A DNA stretch of 64,000 nucleotides from Sphingomonas yunnanensis (GCF_019898765.1 NZ_JAIOKB010000005.1:248001-312000), one strand, 5' to 3'; positions 47,624-57,126 are shown, counted from the first letter of the stretch. Numbers and translations are program-made. The notes: generated by a model from the letters alone, not told the origin.

Positions 47624-49174
47624 ATGCCTCCTGACGGATCGCCGCTGGACGCGTTCCCCGCGTCTGCCCGCGCGCCCGACGCCGCGCTCCATCAGCATGA
47701 GATGCTCGCCGCCTTCGCCGAGCTCGCCATCCTGTCCGAGGACATTGACCGACTGTTGCAGGAGGCCTGCGACTATGTCCGCCGCGCGGTCGGCGCCGAC
47801 ATCGTGCTGCTGTACCGCCAGAACGTCGATCGCCGCTCGGTCGAGCTGCGCGCGGGGGCGGGCATCGCGCCGTCGCTGATCGGCAGCATCATCGCGCAGG
47901 GCGACGAGCAGTCGCTCGAGAGCCGGCTGCTGCGCGACGGCGAGCCCGTGATCGTGCCCGACGTGCGCGAGGAGTCGCGGCTGGAGTCGCGCGGGCTGCT
48001 GCGCAGCTTCGACCAGCGCGGGCTCGCGCTGATCCCGCTGCGCGACGGCCCCGGCACGCCGATGCTCGGCCTGCTCCACATCAGCACGCGCTGCCCACGC
48101 GACTTCTCCGCCGAGTTCGCCTTCCTGCGCATCTATGCCAGCCTGGTCGCCGCGAGCATGCTGCGGATCGACGCGCTGCGCCGCCGCCGCGACGAGCAGG
48201 CCGCGCGCGAGCGCAGCGAGTGGCAGCTGCGGCTGGTGCTCGAGGGCATCCCCCAGCTGGTATGGTGCGCCGAACCGGGCGCGCAGTGGCGCTGGATGGG
48301 CCCGCAATGGACCGAGGTGACCGGGCGCGACCCCGATTCGAGCCTCGGCCGCGGCTGGCTCGACGCGGTCCACCCCGAGGACGCGGTCGCGGTCGAGGAG
48401 GCCTGGAGCGCCGCCGAGACGCGCGGCATCTTCGAGGTAGAGTGCCGCATCTGGCACCAGCACGACGGCACCTATCGCTGGTACCAGGGCCGCGCGCTGC
48501 CGACCGCCTTCGAGCTCGGCGAGCCGACCTGGGTCGGCACCTTCACCGACGTCGAGGACCTGCGCGCGCTGGAGGCGCGCCAGGCGGTGCTGGTCGCCGA
48601 GCTGCAGCATCGCACGCGCAACCTGCTCGCCGTCGTCGAGGGAATCGCGCTCCAGACGATGGCGGCGGCGGCCTCGCCCGACGCGTTCGAGGCGAGCTTC
48701 CATGATCGGCTACAGGCGCTGGCGCGCGCGCAGCGGCTGCTCTCGGGGAGCGAGAAGCTGACGCTGCGCCACCTGCTCGAGACCGAGCGCGACGCGCTGG
48801 GGATCGCTGACCGCGAGTCGCTGATCACGCTCGACGGGCCCGACGTGCTGCTGCCGAGCACGATGGTGCAGACGCTGGCGCTGGTGATCCACGAGCTCGC
48901 CACCAACTCGCGCAAGCACGGCGTGATCGCGCGCGGCGCGGGGCGGGTCGCGATCCGCTGGCAGGTGAACGTTACCGGCGGCGAGCCGATGCTCGATCTC
49001 GGCTGGGAGGAGACCGGCGACTGGCCCGCAACCGCGACCGACTCGCGGCGCGGCTTCGGGCGTGAGCTGATCGAGCGCGCGCTGCCGTTCCAGCTCGGCG
49101 CGTCGAGTGACTATCGCATCGTCGCGGGAGCGGTGACGTGCCGGCTCCACGTACCGCTCGGCGCAGCGGCATGA
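47624..49174 (+). CDS. GAF-PAS HWE/HisKA_2-type sensor histidine kinase
   Basis: 516 residues; GGAGAAG precedes ATG 47624. Residues about 40-180 form a GAF domain (LLQEACDYVRRAVGADIVLLY...), about 197-316 a PAS/PAC domain (RMGPQWTEVTGRDP-like WMGPQWTEVTG, DGTYRWYQGR). The kinase part opens with VAELQHRTRNLLAVVEG (His329), the HWE/HisKA_2 pattern, and has the N-box VIHELATNSRKHG. Such kinases in sphingomonads sense light, stress or redox. It is coupled by four bases to the receiver gene downstream. No membrane segment, so it is cytoplasmic. Confidence 0.9.
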   Translation: MPPDGSPLDAFPASARAPDAALHQHEMLAAFAELAILSEDIDRLLQEACDYVRRAVGADIVLLYRQNVDRRSVELRAGAGIAPSLIGSIIAQGDEQSLESRLLRDGEPVIVPDVREESRLESRGLLRSFDQRGLALIPLRDGPGTPMLGLLHISTRCPRDFSAEFAFLRIYASLVAASMLRIDALRRRRDEQAARERSEWQLRLVLEGIPQLVWCAEPGAQWRWMGPQWTEVTGRDPDSSLGRGWLDAVHPEDAVAVEEAWSAAETRGIFEVECRIWHQHDGTYRWYQGRALPTAFELGEPTWVGTFTDVEDLRALEARQAVLVAELQHRTRNLLAVVEGIALQTMAAAASPDAFEASFHDRLQALARAQRLLSGSEKLTLRHLLETERDALGIADRESLITLDGPDVLLPSTMVQTLALVIHELATNSRKHGVIARGAGRVAIRWQVNVTGGEPMLDLGWEETGDWPATATDSRRGFGRELIERALPFQLGASSDYRIVAGAVTCRLHVPLGAAA

Positions 49175-49557
49175 GCGGCGACCCGGGGGCGGTGGCGAGC
49201 CCGCTGGCGGGGCGGCGGCTGCTGGTGTGCGAGGACGAGTTCTACGTCGCGGTACGGCTGGAGCGCGCGCTGCTCGACGCCGGCGCGAGCGTCACGCTGT
49301 TCGCCAGCCTCGCCCCGGCGCTCGCGCATGCCGCGGGCGAGGCGATGCCCGACGCCGCGCTGCTCGACATCAACCTGCGCGGCGAGCTCAGCTTCCCGCT
49401 CGCCGACGCGCTGCTGGCGCGCGGCGTGCCCGTGGTCTTCCTCAGCGGCTATGACACCGCCACGATCCCGCCGACCTATCGCGACGTCGCGCGGCTGCAG
49501 AAGCCGGTGACGCTGGCGCAGCTGACCCAGCGGCTCGGCGAACTGCTGCGCGACTGA
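49171..49557 (+). CDS. Response regulator receiver paired with the HWE-type kinase
   Basis: 128 residues from ATG 49171, overlapping the kinase stop (ATGA). LLVCEDEFYVAVRLERALLDAG (18-39) holds the acidic pocket, LLDINLRG the phosphoacceptor Asp, FLSGYD the switch Thr/Ser region and LQKPVTL the Lys. No output domain. It is the partner receiver of the kinase, likely passing phosphate onward or acting as a sink. Confidence 0.85.
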   Translation: MSGDPGAVASPLAGRRLLVCEDEFYVAVRLERALLDAGASVTLFASLAPALAHAAGEAMPDAALLDINLRGELSFPLADALLARGVPVVFLSGYDTATIPPTYRDVARLQKPVTLAQLTQRLGELLRD

Positions 49558-49663
49558 GCCCCGGCAAGCGCGGAACATCGCGGCCGCGCAACGGGTTGCT
49601 GCGCCGCACCCCGGCCATTCACAGGCTGTTCAAGCCCCTCTCCCTATGCGAGCACGAGTGAGA

Positions 49664-49972
49664 ATGCACCGCCGCCTGCTCCCGCTCCTGCTCCCCGCCG
49701 GGCTCGCCGTGCCCGCCGCGCCGGCCGCGGCCGCGCCCGACCAGGTGCGCGAGGGGGCAGTGGCGCTTCAGGCGCGACGCGCGGGCAAGATCCTGCCGCT
49801 GCCCGAGATCGAGCGCCGCGTGTTGCCCACCATGAAGGGCGCGCAATATATCGGGGTCGACCTGGAGATGCCCAGCGGCGTCTATACGCTCAAGTTCCTG
49901 CGCGACGGCAACGTCATCTGGGTCGACGTCGACGGCCGTTCCGGGCAAGTCATCGGCCGTACCGGCAACTGA
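49664..49972 (+). CDS. Exported PepSY-domain protein
   Basis: 102 residues if ATG 49664 is used; 49646 is possible in the same frame. Signal peptide MHRRLLPLLLPAGLAVPAAP, then AAPDQVREGAVALQARRAGK and ILPLPEIERRVLPTMKGAQYIGV, GVYTLKFLRDGNVIWVDVDGR: one PepSY domain. It is the first gene of a three-gene set with an OmpR-type regulator and a sensor kinase, spacing 15 and 4 bases. In PhoP/PhoQ-type loci such small periplasmic proteins modulate the sensor; here that is inference. Confidence 0.8.
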   Translation: MHRRLLPLLLPAGLAVPAAPAAAAPDQVREGAVALQARRAGKILPLPEIERRVLPTMKGAQYIGVDLEMPSGVYTLKFLRDGNVIWVDVDGRSGQVIGRTGN

Positions 49973-49987
49973 GGGGGAAGAACAGTA

Positions 49988-50653
49988 ATGCGCGTGCTCA
50001 TCGTCGAGGACGAGCCGAACCTCGGCCAGCAGCTCAAGTCCACGCTGGAGGGCGCGGGCTATGCCATCGATCTCGCCACCGACGGAGAGGAGGGGCATTT
50101 CCTCGGCTCGACCGAGAATTACGACGCGATCGTGCTCGACCTCGGCCTGCCCGAGATCGACGGCCTGACCGTGCTCGACCGCTGGCGCAAGGAGGGGCGC
50201 GTCACCCCGGTGCTGGTGCTCACCGCGCGCGACAGCTGGTCCGACAAGGTCGCCGGGCTCGACGCCGGCGCCGACGATTATGTCGCCAAGCCGTTCCAGA
50301 CCGAGGAGCTGATCGCCCGGCTGCGCGCGCTGATCCGCCGTGCCTCGGGCAACGCCTCGTCCGAGCTGACCGCGGGCGACGTGCGGCTCGACACGCGCTC
50401 GGGCAAGGTGACGCGCAACGGCGAGCCGGTGAAGCTCACCGCGCAGGAATATAAGCTGCTGAGCTACCTGCTCCACCACAAGGGCAAGGTGGTGAGCCGC
50501 ACCGAGCTGATCGAGCATATCTACGACCAGGACTTCGACCGCGACTCGAACACGATCGAGGTGTTCGTCACGCGCATCCGCAAGAAGCTGGGGCAGGACG
50601 TGATCACCACGATCCGCGGCCTCGGCTACAGCCTGGACGATCCGGACGCGTGA
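49988..50653 (+). CDS. OmpR/PhoP-type response regulator
   Basis: 221 residues. Receiver domain (1-115) with IVEDEP (4-10), Asp51 in IVLDLGLPEIDG, LTARDSW, and YVAKPFQTEEL; then the winged-helix C-terminal DNA-binding domain (LTAGDVRLDTRSGKVTRNGEPVKLTAQEYKLL... IEVFVTRIRKKLG...IRGLGYSL). It controls transcription with the sensor kinase that follows four bases later. Closest in layout to PhoP. GGAAG precedes the ATG. Confidence 0.92.
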   Translation: MRVLIVEDEPNLGQQLKSTLEGAGYAIDLATDGEEGHFLGSTENYDAIVLDLGLPEIDGLTVLDRWRKEGRVTPVLVLTARDSWSDKVAGLDAGADDYVAKPFQTEELIARLRALIRRASGNASSELTAGDVRLDTRSGKVTRNGEPVKLTAQEYKLLSYLLHHKGKVVSRTELIEHIYDQDFDRDSNTIEVFVTRIRKKLGQDVITTIRGLGYSLDDPDA

Positions 50654-50657
50654 TCGC

Positions 50658-52037
50658 GTGACCGCGGCCGACCCCGCCGTCGACGCGCCGCTCGAGGAAC
50701 CGCGCGCGAGCGGCTCGATCACGCGGCGCATGATCCTGATCGCGGCGCTGTGGATCTCGGCGCTGCTGGTCGGCGGCGGCTTCGCGCTCGACAAGGTCCT
50801 CACCGACGCGGTGACCAGCAACGCCGACGACCAGCTCGAATATGTGCTGCAGTCGCTGCTCGTCTCCGCGGAGATGGACACGTCCGGCGAGGTGACGTTC
50901 AATCGCGAGCCGCCCGACCCGCATTTCGTCGAGCCCTATTCGGGGCTCTACTGGCAGGTGTCCGCGCCCGGTCACGAGGTGTTCCCCTCGCGCTCGCTGT
51001 GGGACCGTCAGCTCGCCTACGGCGGGCCGCACAACGATCGCGCCGTCCACCGCTACGACAGCCACCAGTTCCCCGACGAGGAGCTGCGCATCGTCGAGCG
51101 CGACGTGACGCTGCCCGGCTCCAAGGTGCGCTGGCGCTTCCAGGTGGCGTCGAGCCGCGAGTCGCTGAACGCGCAGATCGCGATCCTGCGCCGCACGCTG
51201 GTGCGCAGCTTCGTGCTGCTCGGCGTCGGCCTGGTGATCCTGGCGGCGCTGCAGACCTTCTACGGGCTGCTGCCGCTGCGCCGCCTGCGCATCGAGATCG
51301 CCAAGATGCGCGCGGGCAAATCGAGCCGGATCAGCGGCAAGATGCCGCTCGAGCTGCTGCCGATGGTGGAGGAGCTCAACGCTTTGGTGGCGCACAACGA
51401 GACTCAGGCGGAGGAGGCGCGGCGCCACGCCGGCAACCTGGCGCACGCGCTCAAGACACCGCTGACCGTGATCATGAACGCCGCCACCGCCCAGTCGGAC
51501 GACCTCGCCGTGACCGTGATCCGCGAGGCGCGGACGATGCGGCGCCAGGTCGACCATCACCTCGCGCGCGCGCGCGCCGTGGGCCGGCGCGGCTCCGCGC
51601 ACAGCCGCGCCGCGGTGTGGCCCAGCGTCGAGTCGGTCGAGCGCGCGGTGCAGCGGCTCTACCCCCACGTCCGCATCGACATGACCGGCCCCAGGGATCT
51701 GGTGGCGCATATCGAGCGCCAGGACCTCGACGAGATCATGGGCAACCTCGTCGAGAACGCGGCCAAATACGGCGGCGGCAGCGTCTTCGTCACGGTCGGC
51801 GCGCAGGCCGGCTTCGTCGAGGTGGTGGTGGAGGACGACGGGCTCGGCATCCCCGAGGAAGACCGGGTCCGCATCTTCGACCGCGGCGTGCGGCTCGACA
51901 CTGGCAAGCCCGGCACCGGCCTCGGCCTCGCGATCGTGCGCGATGTCGCCGAGATCTACGACGGCACCGTGGCGCTGGAGGAGAGCGAGGATCTCGGCGG
52001 GCTGCTGGTGCGGCTGCGGCTGCCGATGGCGAGCTGA
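50658..52037 (+). CDS. Transmembrane sensor histidine kinase (PhoQ-like)
   Basis: 459 residues from GTG 50658. Two membrane helices (about 25-44, MILIAALWISALLVGGGFAL, and about 183-202) bracket a periplasmic sensor of about 135 residues. HAMP-like segment, then GNLAHALKTPLTVIM with His263 as the phosphoacceptor, and ATP-binding boxes NLVENAAKYG, VEDDGLGIPEE and GTGLGLAIV. Partner of the regulator 4 bases upstream. PhoQ-type sensors respond to cations, peptides or pH; the actual signal is unknown. Confidence 0.9.
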   Translation: MTAADPAVDAPLEEPRASGSITRRMILIAALWISALLVGGGFALDKVLTDAVTSNADDQLEYVLQSLLVSAEMDTSGEVTFNREPPDPHFVEPYSGLYWQVSAPGHEVFPSRSLWDRQLAYGGPHNDRAVHRYDSHQFPDEELRIVERDVTLPGSKVRWRFQVASSRESLNAQIAILRRTLVRSFVLLGVGLVILAALQTFYGLLPLRRLRIEIAKMRAGKSSRISGKMPLELLPMVEELNALVAHNETQAEEARRHAGNLAHALKTPLTVIMNAATAQSDDLAVTVIREARTMRRQVDHHLARARAVGRRGSAHSRAAVWPSVESVERAVQRLYPHVRIDMTGPRDLVAHIERQDLDEIMGNLVENAAKYGGGSVFVTVGAQAGFVEVVVEDDGLGIPEEDRVRIFDRGVRLDTGKPGTGLGLAIVRDVAEIYDGTVALEESEDLGGLLVRLRLPMAS

Positions 52038-52109
52038 GCGGGAAGGGGACGCGCCGGTTCGCCTCACGGGCTGGAGCCAGAGGCGCGTGGTGGCCATCCG
52101 CCTCTTTTC

Positions 52110-52201
52110 GTCACCCGACTTGATCCGGGATGCAGCCGTCCGCGAGAACAACGTCTGATTCGTGAGCGGCACGGTGGATCCCGGACCAAGTCCGGGGTGA
52201 C
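52110..52201. repeat. REPIN-like inverted repeat, 92 bp
   Basis: GTCACCCGACTTGATCCGGG at the left and CCCGGACCAAGTCCGGGGTGAC at the right, inner edge GGTGGATCC. In the 303-base gap after the sensor kinase, where no gene is supported. Same ends (GTC...GAC) as the other five copies. Confidence 0.7.
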
Positions 52202-52340
52202 GATAAGGGGGCGGTGAAGCGCGACGATCTAACCCGCCGCTCGGCCGGCGCGAACGTACAATCTCTCAACTATCTTCTCGCGTATGCCCCACGCCGGCGC
52301 CGCGGCGACCCGACGGCGCGAGTCTCGGAGGGGAAAAGCG

Positions 52341-53042
52341 ATGAGGTCATGGGCAGTGATCGCCGCCGCGGCGGCCGTGACGATGAGCGCGCCGGCGAGC
52401 GCGGCGAGCTATGTGTTCGATCTCAGCGGGGGCGGGCTCAGCGGCACCGTCTCGCTCACCTATGAGGCCAACCCCAACACCGGGCCGATCGGCACCTCGC
52501 CCAACCGCTACGACCCGGTCGGCTCCTATATCGTCACCGGCGCGAGCGGGACGCTGCGCAACAGCAACATCGACCTGACCACCATGATCACCGGCGTGGT
52601 GCCGAGCAACCCGGGCAAGCCGACCCCGGGCAACCTGCTCGCCCCCGCGAGCTTCGGCCATTACGTCGTCAAGAACGGAGTCCAAGGACCGGACGGGGTC
52701 GCGCCCGGCTTCTCCTACGACAACCTCTTCTACCCCGGCGGCTCGCCGCCGACCGCGACCGATTACCCGTTCGGCGGCGGCTTCCTCGACATCTACGGGC
52801 TGGTCTTCACCACCAGCAGCGGCAAGGCGATCAACTTCTGGAGCAACGGCGACATGGGCCAGGGTGTCAGCTACGGCGCCGGCACCACCGACGGGATCAG
52901 CGTGCTCGACTATGCCGGCGGCATCGTCGCCCGCACCGCGGTGCCCGAGCCGGCGACCTGGCTGACGATGATCCTCGGCTTCGCGCTCGCGGGGATCGCG
53001 CTGCGCCGACGCCGTGCCATGGCGGCCCCCGCGGCCGCCTGA
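52341..53042 (+). CDS. Exported protein with PEPxxW sorting tail (PEP-CTERM type)
   Basis: 233 residues from ATG 52341 with GGAGGGG upstream. Signal peptide to about residue 21 (APASAAS). The mature part is beta-rich with a PEP-like Gly/Tyr-rich pattern (SYDNLFYPGG) but no catalytic motif. The end is VPEPATWLTMILGFALAGI followed by RRRR, the sorting tail. The partner exosortase-like enzyme is not in the window. A second protein with the same tail is at 8022-9050. Confidence 0.8.
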   Translation: MRSWAVIAAAAAVTMSAPASAASYVFDLSGGGLSGTVSLTYEANPNTGPIGTSPNRYDPVGSYIVTGASGTLRNSNIDLTTMITGVVPSNPGKPTPGNLLAPASFGHYVVKNGVQGPDGVAPGFSYDNLFYPGGSPPTATDYPFGGGFLDIYGLVFTTSSGKAINFWSNGDMGQGVSYGAGTTDGISVLDYAGGIVARTAVPEPATWLTMILGFALAGIALRRRRAMAAPAAA

Positions 53043-53143
53043 CCCGGAACGGTGGGTCGTAACGATCGCGCAACGTCCCGGCGACACCCCGCCCGCGGCG
53101 ACCCTCTCCGACGAGGGCGCGACGGGTCAGGGGAACAGGGGAC

Positions 53144-54040
53144 ATGACGAGACAGGCTGCCGCGATCGCGCGGCTATCGGCGACCGCCGCCGCGGTCGCC
53201 GCCGCGCCGGCGCTGGCGCAGGTCGACGCGCCAGTCGCGGGCGCGGCGGGCGCGACCGGTGGCATCACGGGCGCGCCGGACGACGCCGCCGGCAAGGAAG
53301 TCGTCGTCACCGGCATCCGCCGCGCCAACGCCGCCGCGATCGCGGCCAAGCGCAGCGCCACCAACATCGTCGACGTGGTCAGCGCCACCGACGTGCGCGC
53401 GCTGCCCGACGCCACGATCGTCGAGGCGCTGCGGCGTATCCCCGGCCTCTCGGTGCTGCCGGCGACTGATAACGAGCATCCGCGCGACGAGGCCGCGACG
53501 CCGGTGCTGCGCGGGCTCGGACCGAGCTACAACAACGTCACGATCGACGGGCTGACGATCGCCTCGCCCGGCACGCCCAACGGCACGCTGGGCTCGATCA
53601 CGCGCGGCACGCGGCTCGACATCCTGCCCTCCTCGATGGTGGGCGAGATCCAGGTGGTGAAGACCTTCACCCCCGACCTCGATCCCAACGCCACGGGCGG
53701 CGCGGTCAACCTGCGCACGCGCTCGGCCTTCGAGCACGGCGGCGCCACGTTCCTCACCGCCGAGAGGTCGCTGGGCCACGTCAGCGACAATGGCAAGCCG
53801 CGCGACCAGCCTGATCCCGGCGCCCCCGTCATCGCCACCGCCAGCACCACCCTCGGCGCGGCGCATCAGTTCGGCGCGACGCTCTCGGCCAACTACCAGT
53901 CGCTGGCGAGCTTCACCGAGACGCACATGACCACCGACACGGTCCACTACGGCTTCTACGACGACGCCGGAGAGCTGCTTAGCGGCAGCGCGCTCGGCAT
54001 TGGCTTCGCGGTGCCGCAGCAGGACAAATATTGGTACGCT
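53144..54040 (+). pseudogene. 3'-truncated TonB-dependent receptor
   Basis: 298 residues from the signal peptide (to ALAQV) through the complete plug: KEVVVTGIRRANAAAIAAK, VEALRRIPGLSVLP, PVLRGLGPSYNNVTIDGL, and EIQVVKTFTPDLDPNATGGA. About 110 residues of barrel follow before the sense frame ends at VPQQDKYWYA near 54037. The frame then continues as Arg/Ala/Pro-rich non-receptor sequence because it is out of phase with the fused phosphodiesterase fragment. A functional receptor would need about 600 more residues. Clearly a gene cut by deletion. Confidence 0.8.
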
Positions 54041-54548
54041 GGCGCTGGCGCTGGCGCGCGGGCGGATCATGCTCAACCTCGACGTCAAGGCGAGCATCTA
54101 CGCCGAGGTCGCCGCCGCGGTGCGCCGCGCCGGGATGGAGCGCGCGATCATCCTCAAGAGCGAGGTGGGCACCGAGACGCCGGCCATGGCGGCCGAGCCG
54201 ACCTTCGCCGGCCTCGGTTATATGCCGATCCTGCTCAACCCGGGGAAGCGCGCCGATCTCGCCGCGCTGCTGCGCCGCCAATGTGCGTCCCCGGCGCATC
54301 CGCTCGGCGCCGAGCTGCCGCGGCTGAGCCCGACGCAGCTCGCCCAGGTGAGCGCGGCGGCGCGCGGGTGCGGCGTGCGGCTGTGGGTCAACAGCCTGTT
54401 GGAAGGCCTCGTCGCCGGCTACCGCGGCGACCGCGACGCGCCGCGTGATCCCGACGCGGTGTGGGGGCGGATGTACCGCGACGGCGTCAGCATCATCCAG
54501 ACCGACGAGCCCGAGGCGCTGCTCCGCTACCGCGCGACGCTGCACTGA
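54036..54548 (+). pseudogene. C-terminal fragment of a glycerophosphodiester phosphodiesterase
   Basis: From ACG 54036 the frame reads LALALARGRIMLNLDVK, AAAVRRAGMERAIILKSEVG, GYMPILLNPGKRADL, CGVRLWVNSLLEGLV and DGVSIIQTDEPEALLRY, which is the second half of the GDPD TIM barrel, ending at a proper stop. The N-terminal half with the catalytic His-Arg and Glu-Asp pairs is missing and no start codon precedes it in this frame. The junction with the TonB fragment lies within TATTGGTACGCTGGC (54029-54043), where short GCTGGC repeats could have mediated a deletion. Confidence 0.75.
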
Positions 54549-54624
54549 GCGCGCGCTCCGCTCAAGGGATCGTGGCGACAGGCCGCCGCGCGGTCCGCCG
54601 CGGGCAGGATGCGTGCCGCTGGGT

Positions 54625-54990
54625 TCAGGTCTGTGCCGCAACATCGTCGAGAGCCGGGCCAGTCGGGCTGCGCGGTGTCGCTATGGCGCAGGGCAGGGCG
54701 GTTGCCGATACGGGGGAGCGAGCCAGGCGCTCGCGCTCGCGCGCCGTCGTGCCCCCGCGCGTCGCCGCGTTCGGGTCGCTGACGGCCGCGGCGGTGACGA
54801 GGACCGGGGTCGGCCCCGGCGCCGGTCTCGGCGCGGCGGCGGCGGTCCCGTCGACGATCGCGAGGTCGCGCGCCGGCGGGTCGCCGACGACATGGATGCG
54901 CAGCCCATAAGCGAGCGCGGCGAGCACCAGCAGGGCGGCGATCAGCAGCGCCAGCCGGATCACCAGGGGCTTGGACGTCAGGCGGGACAT
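54625..54990 (-). CDS. Small membrane-anchored protein with Ala/Pro-rich tail
   Basis: 121 residues from ATG 54990 with AGAGG upstream. A single N-terminal membrane helix (LALLIAALLVLAALAYGLRIH) then a soluble region rich in Ala, Pro and Thr that looks disordered. No family recognised. Coding potential is moderate; the downstream half has no strong signal. Confidence 0.5.
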   Translation of the reverse strand: MSRLTSKPLVIRLALLIAALLVLAALAYGLRIHVVGDPPARDLAIVDGTAAAAPRPAPGPTPVLVTAAAVSDPNAATRGGTTARERERLARSPVSATALPCAIATPRSPTGPALDDVAAQT

Positions 54991-55135
54991 GGCACCTCTG
55001 CTCGCGACCTAGGAAGATCGGGCGGGCAGCTGCCGGGCACGGGCCGGCGACGGTCCGCCCGCCGCCCTCATCATAGCGGGCGCCGGGCGTGCCGCGCCGA
55101 TCGACGGCGCTTATCTCACCGACAGGGCGTCGCGC

Positions 55136-55822
55136 TCAGCGCTCGCTGAGGTAATAACGGTCGGTCGCGGCGAGCTGCGCGTCGAGCTGGTAGACGATCG
55201 GCTGGCCGGTCGGGATCTCCAGCCCGGTGATCTCGTCGTCGGGGATGTTCGACAGATGCTTCACCAGCGCACGCAGCGAGTTGCCGTGCGCCGAGATCAG
55301 CACGCGCTGGCCGTCGCGCAGCGCCGGCGCGATGCGCCGCTCCCAATAAGGCAGGACTCGCGCGATCGTGTCCTTGAGGCTCTCGGTCGCGGGCACGTCG
55401 ATCCCGGCGTAGCGGCGGTCACCCGAGAGATCGAAGGCGCTGCCGGCCTCCATCGGCGGCGGCGGCACGTCGAAGCTGCGACGCCAGACATGGACCTGCT
55501 CGTCGCCGTGCCTGGCGGCGGTCTCGGCCTTGTTGAGCCCGGTCAAGCCGCCATAATGGCGCTCGTTGAGCCGCCAGTCCTTCTCCACCGGCAGCCACAG
55601 CCGCTCCATCGCCTCAAGCGCGAGGTCGAGCGTCTTGATCGCGCGCGTCTGCAGCGAGGTGAAGGTCTGGTCGAAGTCGAGACCCTTGGCGGCCATCAGC
55701 TCGCCCGCGGCACGCGCCTCGGCGGCACCCTGCTCGGTGACGTCGACGTCCCACCAGCCGGTGAAGCGATTCTCGAGGTTCCAGGCCGACTGGCCGTGGC
55801 GGATGAGGACGAGCGTGGGCAT
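55136..55822 (-). CDS. gpmA: 2,3-bisphosphoglycerate-dependent phosphoglycerate mutase
   Basis: 228 residues. Interconverts 3- and 2-phosphoglycerate in glycolysis. [27 protein letters not shown] holds the catalytic phospho-His (RHG), then [22 protein letters not shown] with the Glu, and [17 protein letters not shown] with the second His. The gap at residues 120-140 matches the shorter bacterial form. Upstream, with 12 bases between, is a GNAT gene, so the two are probably cotranscribed. Confidence 0.95.
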   Translation of the reverse strand: MPTLVLIRHGQSAWNLENRFTGWWDVDVTEQGAAEARAAGELMAAKGLDFDQTFTSLQTRAIKTLDLALEAMERLWLPVEKDWRLNERHYGGLTGLNKAETAARHGDEQVHVWRRSFDVPPPPMEAGSAFDLSGDRRYAGIDVPATESLKDTIARVLPYWERRIAPALRDGQRVLISAHGNSLRALVKHLSNIPDDEITGLEIPTGQPIVYQLDAQLAATDRYYLSER

Positions 55823-55834
55823 GGCGTTACTCCT

Positions 55835-56350
55835 TCAGAGCGCGAGCGCGAGAAATTGGTTGTGCGGGCTGGGCCGATAGTCGGCGAAGGCGGCGCAGGG
55901 GGCGAAGCCGGCGCGGCGGTACAGCGCCAGCGCGGCGTCATAGGCGGGGGTGGTGCCGGTCTCGAGGTAGAGCCGAGACAGGCCCTCGTCGCGTGCGGCG
56001 GCCACGATCGCGTCCAGGATCGCGCGTCCGGCACCGCGGCCGCGATGGGCCGGCGCGGCGCGCATCGACTTGACCTCGCCCGCGCCGTCGTCGAGCCGCT
56101 TGAGCGCGCCCACCGCGGCGAGCGCGTCGCCGTCCCAGGCGGCGAACAGCACGATATCGGGGGCGGCGAGCCGCGCGGCGTCGAGCGCGAAGGAGAAGCC
56201 CGCCGGCGTGCCCGCGCGCTGGTCGGCGACATGCGCGGCGAGCAGCGCCGCGATCGCTGGCTCGGCCGGGTCGCCGCGCCGCACCCGATAGTCGCGCCCC
56301 GCCTCGGCCGGTCCGTCCACGCTCGCTCCCGCTTGTCGCCTGCTCGGCAT
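55835..56350 (-). CDS. GNAT family N-acetyltransferase
   Basis: 171 residues from ATG 56350; a GTG ten codons later has a better GGGAG site and may be the true start. GNAT motif A is MRAAPAHRGRGAGRAILDAI (CoA pyrophosphate loop RGRGAGR), followed by GLSRLYLETGTTPAYDAALALYRRAGF, the motif B/substrate side. Substrate unknown. It is 12 bases upstream of gpmA on the same strand. Confidence 0.85.
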   Translation of the reverse strand: MPSRRQAGASVDGPAEAGRDYRVRRGDPAEPAIAALLAAHVADQRAGTPAGFSFALDAARLAAPDIVLFAAWDGDALAAVGALKRLDDGAGEVKSMRAAPAHRGRGAGRAILDAIVAAARDEGLSRLYLETGTTPAYDAALALYRRAGFAPCAAFADYRPSPHNQFLALAL

Positions 56351-56403
56351 CGCTCTAGCGCATGCCGCGTGCGAGACAACCGCGCTCGCCCGGAGACTCA
56401 GCG

Positions 56404-57126
56404 ATGCCGATCACCCGCCGCCCGCTCCACCATGACGGCCCCGGCGGCCGTTTCGCCGGCGTGTTCGCCTGGGACGACTCGGTCGAGGGCGCGCGCCCCG
56501 GCGTGCTCGTCGTCCCCAACATCCTCGGGCAGAAGGAGGCCGACAACGCCAAGGCCGAAGCGCTCGCCGCGCTCGGCTACGCCGCTTATGCCTGCGACCT
56601 GTACGGCGAAGGCCGCCGCGCCGCGCCCGGCCCCGACATCGCGCGCTACATGGACGAGCTCAACGCCGACCGCGACTTGCTGCGCGACCGGCTCGCCGCC
56701 AGCCTCGCCGCGCTGACGGCGCAGCCCGAGGTGGACGCCGCGCGTACCGCCGCGATCGGCTTCTGTTTCGGCGGCAAGTGCGTGCTCGACATGGCGCGCG
56801 CCGGGCTCGACGTGCGCGGCGTGGTGAGCTTCCACGGCGTGTACGACCGGCCCGACTATGCCAGCGTCGCGCCGATCACGGCCAAGGTGCTGGTGTGTCA
56901 CGGCTGGGACGACCCGCTCGGCCCGCCCGAGGCGGTCACCGCGCTGGCGCAGGAGCTCAGCGAGGCCGCGGCCGACTGGCAGATCCACGCCTATGGCAAC
57001 GCCGGCCATGCCTTCACCGACGAGGCGCGGCGCGGCTCGACCGTGCCCGGCGTCGCCTATGAGGAGCGCGCGGACCGCCGCAGCTGGGCGGCGATGCGCT
57101 ATTTCCTGGAAGAAGCCGTGGGGTGA
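56404..57126 (+). CDS. Dienelactone hydrolase family protein
   Basis: 240 residues from ATG 56404 with GGAGA upstream. Alpha/beta hydrolase with the DLH nucleophile elbow AIGFCFGGKCVLDM (Cys), the Asp in CHGWDDPLGPP and the His of GNAGHAFTD. The family opens dienelactones in aromatic-ring degradation, but many members have other substrates. Divergent from the GNAT gene. Aromatic catabolism genes are otherwise absent in the window except the broken thiolase. Confidence 0.88.
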   Translation: MPITRRPLHHDGPGGRFAGVFAWDDSVEGARPGVLVVPNILGQKEADNAKAEALAALGYAAYACDLYGEGRRAAPGPDIARYMDELNADRDLLRDRLAASLAALTAQPEVDAARTAAIGFCFGGKCVLDMARAGLDVRGVVSFHGVYDRPDYASVAPITAKVLVCHGWDDPLGPPEAVTALAQELSEAAADWQIHAYGNAGHAFTDEARRGSTVPGVAYEERADRRSWAAMRYFLEEAVG

